From contig JBBHKE010001591.1 of NCBI GenBank assembly GCA_037447655.1, positions 1 to 33,349 of the forward strand: a stretch of 33,349 nt of DNA, written 5' to 3'. Source of the stretch: Zygnema cylindricum. Lineage: Eukaryota; Streptophyta; Zygnematophyceae; Zygnematales; Zygnemataceae. Under the pieces are notes generated by a model, which was not told where the DNA came from, ran no database searches, and saw only the letters and a list, made by a program, of their open reading frames with translations. A program made the position numbers and the translations under genes. Below, piece by piece: positions 18,401 through 27,742 of this stretch (the stretch's first letter is position 1; the number at the start of each line of letters is the position of its first letter).

Positions 18401-19716
18401 ATTTTTGTAAAAGAAAATTGAAGTAAGGAACTTGAGAGTTTTTTGATAGTTTTCCTAAAAGAAAACTGAGAAAGAAGTTGACTTTATGCTCAGAAGTTTA
18501 CCATGTCGCATGATCTCAAAGTCAGGATGATTCATCCAGCGTTTAAGGTTATCCTTCGTGCCAGTAAAGAAGTTATCCACCACAATAACCTGTAACAGCC
18601 CGAAAATAGGCTCCAAATGCAGAATAAGTTCCAAATGCATATTTGACAAAGTTGCAATAACAACTTCATTTCACAGCTTAAAAAACTGTGTAAACAGAGT
18701 GAAAAAAAAATGAAAAGTTTATAATTGCTATTAAGCAAGTTTCCACACCAAGATGAAAGAACTTAAAAGGCCCCAAACCTCTAATGCATACCATGACAGC
18801 CAAAAAAAAAAAAAAAAAGTCTGGTAACCTGCCATCCAATTACGTCTGGTAAGTACTTTCAATCAATGTGAATTGCTTCCAATGATACTGCAAACATTAC
18901 GTAAAAAGCCATTATATCCGCAATCACCCATGCCAACACAGCATTGAAAACTGTGACGATTTTTCTTCCGTTTGATACAGCATTAAATGTAAAAATTAAA
19001 TCATTTTCTCATTTTTTTGTTTTAGAAACAGGAAGGAATTAAATCTCATACCGAATGACCAGCTTCCATTAACCGATCAACCAAGTGTGAGCCAATGAAT
19101 CCCGCACCGCCTGTCACCAACACACGAAGCTTCATCTGAAATAAAACAAAGTCAAATTCACAAGTCTGTTAGAAAAAAAAAAACTGTAAAATTAAGGATT
19201 ATAGTAAATCCATAATGATGACAGGTGCTTTTGGTGTAAAAAACTGCCACTCAGTTTCCAGCTAGCCTACCCGCAAAAAGCGAACAATTCGCGATAATTG
19301 GCTCTTTAAAAACTCAAAATAAGCTCAATCGAGAGATAAGTCAGCGTCATAAAGGAAAAGTGGCTACAAAAAACACACCTAGTCAAAAACAAGAAAAAAA
19401 GACATTATGGATAACAAACTGCCAAATAAAACTGACAAAAATCCATTGCAATAAACGTAGTAAGCGTAAGCGTGAGCGTAAGCGTAGTTGACCAAAAGCT
19501 CTTCCTGATCCACGACTCAATAAACTTGAAAACATAAAAAAATTGATAATGTGAACCGGTCCTGAAACAATATGAGAAGAGGCGGAGGACGAGGATGAGG
19601 AGAGATCGATTAACCTTAGCGTATTTTGACTGGCGATGAGGAGATGGAGTTGGCGGGCTCCTCTTGGTGGAATAATCCTCCAACGTTCCGTTTGCTGGTA
19701 ACGAATTATCTCCCAT
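12473..19716 (-). CDS. UXS: UDP-glucuronic acid decarboxylase (UDP-xylose synthase), cytosolic type, 13 exons, 347 aa
   Basis: Exons in transcript order: 19615-19716, 19052-19135, 18502-18589, 17682-17773, 17244-17308, 16731-16819, 15746-15823, 14704-14797, 14315-14381, 13878-13941, 13389-13429, 12980-13090, 12473-12541. All junctions keep frame and total 348 codons. The enzyme converts UDP-glucuronate to UDP-xylose with bound NAD+. The Rossmann motif [10 protein letters not shown] is at 42-51, the acidic residue of VVDNF at 67, [10 protein letters not shown] at 148-157, the catalytic YDEGK (Tyr179, Lys183) in SCYDEGKR, then [10 protein letters not shown] and the family's [20 protein letters not shown] near the C-terminus. 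There is no N-terminal membrane anchor. The short N-terminus with [12 protein letters not shown] and the length near 342 aa match the cytosolic isoforms (UXS3-like) rather than the Golgi forms. All active-site residues are present and the gene looks intact. Most exons are under 100 bp and many introns are large and repeat-laden. Family identification is very secure; subcellular location is inferred. Confidence 0.97.
12894..12979 (-). repeat. 22-bp tandem repeat abutting UXS exon 12 donor
   Basis: On the plus strand GTATTGGAGAAATAAAAACG-type units start at 12894, 12916, 12938 and 12960. The unit nearest the exon contains the real donor, which reads GTAAGATATTTCTTCAATAC in sense. Intron 12 therefore begins with four head-to-tail copies of its own 5' end. 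Confidence 0.9.
13548..13753 (-). repeat. Polypyrimidine (sense) tract in UXS intron 10
   Basis: About 205 bases of GAGAGGGAGAGGG on the plus strand, which is CTCTCCCTC in the sense of the UXS gene. It lies between exon 10 (donor side, 13877) and exon 11 (acceptor at 13430). It creates long spurious open frames on both strands. Confidence 0.9.
13942..14035 (-). repeat. Polypyrimidine (sense) tract at UXS exon 10 acceptor
   Basis: In sense orientation a CT-rich stretch runs directly into CTCTTTTTCAG, the acceptor of exon 10. It is shorter and more mixed than the tract in the next intron. Confidence 0.75.
14618..14703 (-). repeat. Polypurine (sense) tract directly after UXS exon 8 donor
   Basis: The plus strand reads CCTTCCTCCCC-type sequence. 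In UXS sense this is GTGAGTATAGAGAATGAGG followed by about 70 bases of AGG/GGA repeats, so the purine tract starts immediately downstream of the donor. Confidence 0.85.
15137..15170. mobile_element. One-sided MITE terminal repeat in UXS intron 7
   Basis: TACACTGCCCATCGGTATTAG matches the family's left terminus, and especially the start of the element at 30217 (TACACTGCCCAT). I could not find a convincing matching right end within 400 bases, so this is probably a degraded copy. Confidence 0.4.
16489..16692. mobile_element. Degenerate foldback MITE copy C3 in UXS intron 6
   Basis: The core resembles copy C2: CTTGTTTGGATTTTCATTC, then GACCAATCGAAAGGAAG and CTACCTTTCAATGGCGA, parallel to CTTGTCGGATTTTCAATT, GACCGCCAATCGGAAG and TTACCTTTCAATCGCAA. 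The right end CTATTAGCGATAAACCATGTA retains the family terminus. The left end (TACATAGATTGCCATTTAGC) is poorly conserved. It has clearly drifted more than C1 and C2. Confidence 0.6.
18189..18501 (-). repeat. ~90-bp tandem repeat beginning at UXS exon 3 donor
   Basis: Three units are marked by CTCAGAAGTT at 18270, 18359/18360 and 18489/18490 (plus strand). The unit next to exon 3 contains the real donor, GTAAACTTCTGAG in sense (first intron base 18501). The second unit retains an identical GTAAACTTCTGAG at 18371, and the third has lost it. Spacing is about 90 and 130 bases. The array thus carries at least one decoy 5' splice site. Confidence 0.85.
19459..19487 (-). repeat. GTAAGC hexamer repeat in UXS intron 1
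   Basis: About five head-to-tail hexamers (GTAAGC, GTGAGC variants on the plus strand) lie some 130 bases downstream of the exon 1 donor. A simple microsatellite. Confidence 0.8.
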
Positions 19717-20661
19717 GGTCCGAGAAGGCTGGTGAAAGAAAATAATAGAAATTCAGATTTGCAGGCAGAAGTTACAACTTACAAGCTGCAACTGCAGTTC
19801 AATTGATCTTTAATGACAAATTGCAAAAGTTTGACACGGAGGATTCTTCAGAGAAGCGCCTACCACATCTTAAGGAGCCTTTTTTTCCCCTTTATATACC
19901 CAGGTGGTTTTCCCATTGCAAGTTTTGCAATTACGTTTCATTTCGTACGAATCGTCAACTGTGATGTTTGGTGAAAAGTTACCGAAAATAGACTTGCAGG
20001 ATTCACCGGCAAGACGGCCCGTTTGTGACTTTGTGGAGACGCAGTATTGTAGAGCGGCGATATATTGGCTATGGTAAAATAGAACGCGAAAAAGGGACGG
20101 CCGGTTAGATGGTAGGTGGTCGACGAAAACGTCTGTTGCGATATTGGGACCGAGTGTGTCACGCGAACGAGTAACGACTTCATCAAACCTTCCTGGGATG
20201 CCGAGGAAGTACAGTACTGTACGGTAATGTTCCAACAATAAAAGTCAGTCAAATTATCCCGCAATGCACAATTATATAAAAGAAGTACTAGTCACTCCTT
20301 GACTGTCAAATATAATACTCTGTAAAGTATTAATTCCTTATGTGATCTGAAAAAGCTACCGTACAATTGATCAACGCTTCAGATATTCATCATTAAACGC
20401 TAATCAATTGGAACAGCCAAAATGTCCGTTTTTGAAAAATCAGGCGTGTCCGAAAATTTATATCAACGAACAAACAGAGTGAGGTGTTTGGGCAGAGAAC
20501 AAATATTGTCTGAAGAACTAGCCCTGAAAATTATCCAATCAAATCACCGCCTCAGAACCTCACGAAAGTTTTTAGAATGCTAAAACCGTCAAAGCCGTGG
20601 GAGCCAATCGCCTGCCTTCGTCCCACATCCATCGGTGTCACTATTGCTCAGCGTCACTATC

Positions 20662-20669
20662 TGACGTCA
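20662..20669. promoter_or_regulatory. TGACGTCA palindrome (bZIP-type site), ~950 bp upstream of UXS
   Basis: A perfect TGACGTCA, the binding palindrome of bZIP factors, lies in the putative UXS promoter among three GTCACTAT repeats (about 20636-20700). A second ACGTG-core box (TGACGTGTC) lies near 20802. The consensus match is direct; function is inferred and such sites occur by chance. Confidence 0.3.
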
Positions 20670-21001
20670 TATACACCGTATCCTTTCGTCACTATGTCAT
20701 TTAGTGGTACGCATGCAAAAGCCATCATTCTCATGACACCGGGGCTATGACCTATGAAACTGCTTTCCGTACTCCTGTACGAGGAAAAACAGCTGAGAAT
20801 GATGACGTGTCGGAGATCTCACAGCATCAGGAAACGCCCTGATTAATATCGAGATGTTTAATGACCGTACACAACTACAATATTTGCAGCTTTATACAGT
20901 TAGGGGATTTCTCCATTGAACTGAAGGCGTGTCCGTTTCGGTGTCGTATGCAACAGTGGTAACGGAAAAGCATTTATGCACTACTGTACTGTACTGTAAT
21001 G

Positions 21002-21040
21002 TACACCACCCGTCGCTATTAGAGTAGATTGCTCTAATTC
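21002..21040. mobile_element. Isolated MITE terminal repeat upstream of the 586-bp element
   Basis: TACACCACCCGTCGCTATTAG matches the family's left end and follows TACTGTACTGTA-rich DNA. The next bases contain TATTTTACTATTTTTGACCC, resembling sequence at 26608-26630 before another element. No matching right end was found. Confidence 0.5.
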
Positions 21041-21304
21041 TAGGTAGTATATTTTACTATTTTTGACCCGGTGTTAATAATACTGCTGAGAGTGGCCTAA
21101 AATAGGTTACGCTGGAAAAAAAAAGAGGTCGATCGGACGGTCAGGGTTGACCCCTCGAAATTGTCGTGTAACAATTGTACTTTTGTGCTGCATACTTGGG
21201 GACCTTGGGTACTGTACTTTCATCCTACAAAATATGCGTCGGATAGTAAAACGCGTCACTGTGACGGTGTATTATATATAGTATGTATAGTGTATGGCTA
21301 ATAC

Positions 21305-21890
21305 TACACCGCCAATCGTTATTAGCGTAGAAGTTTCTTTTAGAGTACATGAAAAATTACCGTGGTTTACGCTAATTAAGAATTTGAAAATTTTGAAAAA
21401 AAACATACATTCTAATTGTTTAATAATTCTAATTTGGGTCTTTGAAAAAAATAAATGTCGATCGCAAACATGCTTACACTACACCGCGAATCGTAATTAG
21501 AGTAAATTACTCTAATTCGGTCGCTCGAAATTTTGACTCTATCACATCAAATAGAGTAATCGATTCTAATTTTTTCATTATTCTAATTTAGGTAAGGTTT
21601 AATAACCCGATTAGACCCGCTTTTTAGAGCGCACATTCTCATGCGTCCGCGGCTACTAAAACTCATTAATTCTACTTTTTCACTTAAAAAGGTACAATTT
21701 TGTACGATTTGACACTGTCTGTACACCACACTAAGTGACTGATGGCGTACTTCCATTTTGTACGGCACTAAAAAATTAACCCTAAATTGAGTAAAGAAAA
21801 AAATAGAATGAACTACGCTAATGGAGAATAATAATAAAAAAAAGCGGGACAGAATTAGCGTACACAACGCTAATAACGATTGCCGGTGTA
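21305..21890. mobile_element. 586-bp TA-flanked MITE-family element
   Basis: The left end TACACCGCCAATCGTTATTA and the right end (the inverted form, ending CGATTGCCGGTGTA) pair over 24 bp with one mismatch. A third, internal copy of the terminus (CTACACCGCGAATCGTAATTAG) sits near 21479, suggesting a composite of two elements. The right 150 bp are repeated at 1-155. No transposase frame was found. Confidence 0.8.
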
Positions 21891-22377
21891 CTGTACCATG
21901 TTAGTTTAAACGTTTTCCCAATGCGAACCTCTTCCTACGGTTAAACTCAACTTTTTGTTTTTTTGTCTATCTAGGTACTTATGAGTGTGTCTAATCATTT
22001 GGGAAGGACTGCTTATTTTCTTGTTTTTGTTTTCGGTTGCTAATATAATTCATACTAAAAAAATAGGTCAAAATTGCTGAAAATCTTGTGCTCAAAGTAA
22101 ACATTTTTGCTTTCTTAGCCACCAAATACATCATTTGATGGTATACCGGCAGTCAAAGGTTGCAGCGGACCTTAAGTAATGTATACAATCCGTACATATA
22201 TGGATGCACGGAAGTTTAAACTCATGCAGAGTTTAAACTCCGGGTATTGAAGCAAGCGTTTGAACCGGTGCTAAAACTAGGTTTTGACGTTAAACGTCCA
22301 AACGGAAAAAAAGTTATGGAAGCAACACCGACAACAAGGCAAATTTCGTGAAAAACTTTTTTCGGTTAAACCGACAA

Positions 22378-22765
22378 CGATAATTATCGGTTATCTAACA
22401 GTGAGGGGTGTCGATATATCGCTCCGGAACCAACAAAAATTATCGTCGATAATTATCGGTTGAGAGGGATGGTCCATACAAAAAGTACGGGATTACGGCA
22501 AAGAAATAAAGTACGAAATGAGTACGGAGATATCGTGAGAGAGGGGGGGGGGGGGGGGGGAAGGCTTTTGATTTTTTTTTCAAATCCACTCCGTACCACA
22601 GTATGGAGTTATGGTCGATAGTTATCTGCCCGATATTTATTGGTAATTTATCGTGGTAAATTGAAAATTTATCGGGATAATCCCATTACCGATATATCAA
22701 ACCAATATATCAATTATCAATTGGTCAAAAAAATGTACGTACCGGTTATCAACAAATGGCTACCG
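22378..22765. repeat. Palindromic CGATAATTATCGG repeats and GATATATC-rich DNA
   Basis: CGATAATTATCGGTT occurs at 22378 and 22447, followed by many variants of CCGATA, TATCGG, GATATATC and AATTATC to about 22765. Each core is self-complementary. This may be a degraded repeat element. No terminal repeats were identified. Confidence 0.5.
22543..22560 (+). repeat. G18 homopolymer
   Basis: Eighteen consecutive G follow GAGAGA. Such runs are prone to sequencing-length error and can form quadruplexes. Confidence 0.9.
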
Positions 22766-23906
22766 ATACACAACACTACAAATTTATTTAATGTATTTAC
22801 TCTACGATGAGGGGGCACATAATTTGGAAGGAACACAGTTCTCTTAAAGGTTTGTTTGTGGTTCTCAAACCATTTGTGCACATCCTCCTCTCATCTTCTT
22901 TTTCTTTGTTAAGAACACGTTTGCTCCTAAGTCGGCGAACACTATATATAGATAACCGAAATATTGACCTCCCAACTAAAGTTACTCATTAACCGATTTG
23001 CCACCATTACGCATTTGAAAGGTTTAAACGTTAACTCCATCGAAAACCCTTTGTTGGAAAACATTGTTCATACTCCTAGAAATAAGCGTACGCTCATATA
23101 CTTATTCTGCCCATAGCTTATGGTTCAAGAAAAGACTGAACAATTCGAGCATCCCTATATCTGCACGACCAAAAAACGCGAGAGTGTCAAAATTCGATTA
23201 CAAAATCAATCAACAAACAAAAAACTCGTTTTTAAAAACCTTGCAGAATAATGTATATTTTAGACCCTTATGCCAAACGGATATGTGTTCAAATATCTCA
23301 TGGAGTTGCTCAACATAAACAACAATATCACGAGGAAAAAATGCACCAATGACACATATTATGTTTGACGTTAAGGAAAATGCAAACTCCTTAAGTTACC
23401 CCTAGAGGCAATACATATGTGCTCATAAACATTACCACACTATCTCGGAGTTGTCCACCATTAGTCTCATGCAACATGTTAGGAACAAATTTAAACATAA
23501 CAAACATAAACATAGGAAACATGTGTCATAGCACTTGTTACCTATCATTTTCTAGACAAATGGCAATTTTCGAAATCCTACAACCTTGTAACGATCAAGG
23601 CAAAGTCACATAACAATTTACAAACCACTAGGGCAAGTCTTGTACAGAAAATGCATCGCCTAACAACTACAGTTCAAATCAAGATTTTATAAATTATTAA
23701 CAAATGTAAGTAGCATTTACAAATTGAACTGACTATCTGTAAGCATTCTCTAAATAGGCCGGCTTCTTACTGGAGCTTTGGTTGCAAAGCCGAACTACAG
23801 TAAACCATACAAATTGGATGTTTGAAAAAAAATAGACGTGAGAAAAAATAACATTGTCCTTTTTCCTTCCTTCCCTTATACTCGAAAGAGTCACAGATCC
23901 ATAAAC

Positions 23907-26152
23907 TTATAAACAACTCACGCTATTCGAATGCTTGTACCGAAACCACTTCCGATAATTTGGACCATCGCTTACCGCCAAACCAATAGCATAAGTCTTT
24001 TTACTCTCATCTTGACCAAGGTAATACATCCGGAAACTCCCATTAGAAAGCTTTACAACATGGGGACAGGCGACCACAGTATTATCCCAAGCTAATTTCC
24101 CCTTCTGTGGACTAAAAACAGGACCCCCTAGGGATTCTCCTCCATTTCCATCCTTTGTCCAAACAAGGCCATCCATAGAGGTAGCTACACCAATAGAGTG
24201 GAAACCATCCCGGCTTACTCCCTCATAAAACATTACAAAAAGATCGTCGATTTTCAGCACATGTCGTCTACTGACTCCACCTTCATCCCACGACCCGGCC
24301 GGTCCACTTTCCAAAACTTTGCCCAATTTAATCCACGACATTAGGTCCCCAGAAATTGCTATTCCTATAGAAGATTTTGGAGGCATTGTTCTCTCGATCG
24401 CACTATAAGTCATAATCCACTTCTTGTCACTAGAATTTTCATCAAAATTTAAATTGTCACCTTCCAAATCGTCGTCTTTACCTTCGACATCATCTACATT
24501 GTTATTGGGAACACTAGATTCCATAATCGTGTTGATATTCACATTTGTAGGTACACTCACCGTCAATTCTGATGGTTTCTCGATGGAAAAACGATCAAAA
24601 ACCCTCGGCCATCCCACAAAAAGCTCATCCCAATCCCCTTGTTTCCCAACATCCAAAACAGGTTTCTCTTCCCGAACAAATTCGATCCCTTTCTCGGCAC
24701 GTGCAATTCCACATCGCATTCTAAATCCTTTTGCTATTCGACCAGGAAACACTTTGACTTCCTCCAGAGACCCACCAAAATAAAAAAGCCACCATTCTTT
24801 TTCTCCCTTTCCTTCTTCAATTCTCTCACTTACCTCCTTAGCTTGATTTGTACCCCATTCTGATGACTTTTCCAGAACTAAAACATCTCCACAACCGATG
24901 TGAAGCTCATCAAATAAATGTCCATCGGCCCCCAACTCTCTCGGAGTGAAAATAGCCCTGGCGTTCAGGTGACCATGGAACCTCTTCCAATGGATTCCGT
25001 CGTCACTTACGGCCATACCAACACTTCCAGTAGTAATAAGAGCAGGAGCAGCCCCATCCTGCCACGTGTCACTATTTCTGCCATAGTAATACATCCTCCA
25101 AGGATATATTCCACCATTTTCTGAAGCCATGGACTCCATTACAATTGGTTGAAAAAGACAGGTGTCATCGAACCACCCTGGGCCTTCTTCCAAAGGGCCA
25201 AACAGCCTCCCATCCTCTCTGCATAAAACACAGCTGTTTCCTCATTTTCTTGGTATGTGAAACAATACCAATTCAGTAACAAAGGTTCAATACAAAGGAA
25301 AACTGCTTATAAAGGTCACACTATAGCAGCAAAAAGTACAGGACTATTATTTTCTCCGGATAACTAATGTTTGGTCTGGGCAATTAGATGTACAAGCATG
25401 ATGTGTGACATACGAGTTGTTAAATATGACTTAAGAAGTACAAGTTGGCATGAGTTTCACATATGATTTTTGAAGTACAACGTGTGATATCAATTATCAC
25501 AACATGTCACTCGTCACCTATGATTTACGATGTACAATGTGTAAATACATTACGTGTGATACACGATGCTTGAAATGTAAATTGTGATGCATGATGTGTG
25601 AAGTGTAATATACAATGAGTGAATTATGTATGACAAGGACAAACATAGTATTCTATCCATCAAAGTCAAGTGAAATTTGACCAGTGGCTGAAGTTGTCTA
25701 GCAAGACTTTATGAACTTCTAAAGAAGAAAAGGTTATAGAGAATATGGAAAACAATCAAGAACATAATCTCCTAAAACAGAGCCGTGGTTTCAGGGAACA
25801 TGGAATTTCGCACATTGACAAATCACACTTTAATCGGTTTTTCATGTGCAATTCAAATCACATTGAAAAAACAATGACTAGCCAAGAAAACCATTAGAAA
25901 AATTATCTCAATATCAAATTTATATTCCTTATTCGTGAACTTGATCCAAACTCCTTAAATTTGAACATACTTCTTAGTTCACAAAAATCCAAAAAATCCT
26001 CTAAATCAACTTCAGCTTCAACTTCAACTCACAATGTCATGGTATCCCGTTGAGCTCTAACAATATTCTGAACCTTTCTAGTCAAACTGTGAGAGAAACC
26101 TTTAGAATCTCTCCGTCCAAGGCTATAATTCTGTACATTTGAACAATTGAAC
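23907..26152 (-). CDS. Five-bladed beta-propeller (GH43-like) protein; 5' end unresolved
   Basis: The main exon is 25218-23907 (437 codons including TAA). A preceding exon, 26152-26033, joins it through ATT|GTGAGT and TTTTATGCAG with matching phase, giving ...RAQRDTMT-L-EDGRLFGPLEEG. The protein shows repeated propeller strands: MYYYGRNSDTW, VGMAVSDDGIHWKR, WLFYFGG, WIMTYSAIER, IGIAISGDLMSW, FVMFYEGVSRDG, IGVATSMDGLVWTK, FRMYYLGQDE and IGLAVSDG. This is the arabinanase/levansucrase/invertase superfamily fold, and plant members are annotated as GH43-like. Catalytic activity is not proven. The start is open: an ATG at 26040 gives a three-codon first exon, while the upstream frame looks like the end of an organelle-targeting region whose ATG I did not find. 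A strong donor (GTGAGT) six codons before the stop leaves the 3' end slightly uncertain. The gene is divergent from the EREX-like gene. Confidence 0.85.
25380..25630. repeat. Degenerate GATGTGTGA-type repeats in the propeller-gene intron
   Basis: Motifs such as GATGTGTGACATACGA, ACAATGTGTAAATAC, ACGTGTGATACACGATG and GATGTGTGAAGTGTA recur irregularly in the intron 25219-26032. They look like a diverged minisatellite of about 20 bp. Confidence 0.45.
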
Positions 26153-27742
26153 CTGCAGAGAAGAGATTTATGCTCATGGAGGCCAATCCAATATTGTGGA
26201 AAACAGCTTCCAAGAACAGAAGAAACAGAGGAGGGAACAGGGCATTGAATAAGTCAGCTTCCGACTAGCTTATCATTTTAATTTCTATTTGCAGTATGGA
26301 AAGTGTGAGACAAAAGTTGAGCTTAGACGAGCAAACCAGAAAAGAATGTTTCAAAGACATATTAGAAACGTAGTATTTTAGCCCTAAGTGCGGCCACATG
26401 CATGTCCTGGAAATAATTAAAGCAGGAAACCATGGCTACCAATGATTGTCGAATCCGTGAATGCATGTCTTATGCACGTATTTTAAACAGTTGCTTGGAT
26501 TCTGGTAAAAACCTATACAGAGCATAGTTCAAAATTTCAAATGTAGAGAACTACGCTTATTTAGTTATTTTATTCCATTTGTACGTTATAGTACGGGCGA
26601 ATGCGGTATTTTACTATTTTAGACCTAATGATACAGAGGATGCAGCACATGTACAGTACAGACTTTGTCCGTAGCGCGAACTATACTGTACACCGCCAAT
26701 CGCTATTAGAGTCAAGGATTAAATAGCGTCAAAAAACAATTAGCGTTATTGATTCTAATTTAGTATCTGAGACGTGGCAGATTATGGTCCACGTACTTAA
26801 ATAGCGTGATTAATTGTATTTCAGGTTTTTTTTTTGAAAAAAGGGCACCGAATTGGCGTTATATACTCTAATAGCAATTGGCGATGTACTGTACAGTAGT
26901 ACGACATTAACGGAAGCCGTCGTCCACGACGTGAGGAATTAGATTGAGGCCGTCGGATCTGGATAAGCTTAAAGCAATTGCAAATAGTCAATTATTCATA
27001 AAAACCATATTACATGGAGAGCTAAAGGCCGCCAATCAAGGTGATTAATTCATCCGTCCGATCTGAATGAGGTACAATAAAGTACTGTATTATTGAAGAA
27101 GAAGATTAATAATCCCGAAACTTGCGAGTTGCGACCGCCTTTAATGGATTAATTCGTTGCCGTCCGATCACCGATCCTTCAAAAACGCTCACCTCGACAT
27201 TGATAAACCATGGAAACACGGCAGCAGTTTAGCACCTTAAAACGTGCGGGCATTACTTGAAAGTATTTTGCTCTGCGCACGAATCGAGTATTAGTCCAGA
27301 TTTAGTGCGACAGTAAGAAATTAGTAGCACGGAATATTTTCTGTGGCAAATGCTCGCACTGTATGCTGATTTCGTGCGGTTTGCGGAAATATTGCTTAGC
27401 ACGTTTTGAACTAAGGTTTTGAACAGTTCAACTATTGCAAGATAACTTTTCATTTTGTCTTAAAGTTTTCATTTTTTACATTATGGTGTCCAGAAAATGA
27501 CATTTCCTGGAATGTTTACTGCAGAGCTTTTGTTAGTAGCTTTTGCATTACTGGAATTCGACGTAGTGACCAGCTTTTAACCTATTTTTGAACAAACTTC
27601 TCATTCTTTTTGTTTCTAATTACATTTGTTGCATAGAGCAACAAAACCTAAAACCAAAAGTTACAAGTGTACAGAAATTGTTTCAATCCTTTCTTCCATA
27701 CTATTGCTGAGATAATCATACTATTAAAAGTTGCATCGAACC
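26153..27742. other. Head-to-head intergenic region (propeller gene / EREX-like gene)
   Basis: This 1.6-kb divergent spacer should hold two promoters and possibly the missing 5' exon of the propeller gene (open minus-strand frame up to about 26255). It contains one complete MITE (26689-26888). No TATA box could be assigned with confidence. Confidence 0.45.
26689..26888. mobile_element. 200-bp MITE with clear terminal inverted repeats
   Basis: The left end TACACCGCCAATCGCTATTA and the right end (inverse of TACATCGCCAATTGCTATTA) are 24-bp inverted repeats with two mismatches. The ends are flanked by TA within CTGTA/GTACTGTAC sequence, consistent with a TA target duplication. The interior is AT-rich with repeated TAGCGT motifs and no open frame. 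This is the clearest short member of the family here. Confidence 0.85.

Larger units (their letters stand above)
19717..23906. other. Intergenic region upstream of UXS and downstream of the propeller gene
   Basis: No gene was recognised. It should contain the UXS promoter and 5' leader in its left part. It also contains TGACGTCA and ACGTG-core sites, MITE-family DNA (21002-21890), palindromic CGATAATTATCG repeats and a G18 run, all listed separately. From 22780 to 23900 I see only AT-rich sequence with short random frames. Confidence 0.5.
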
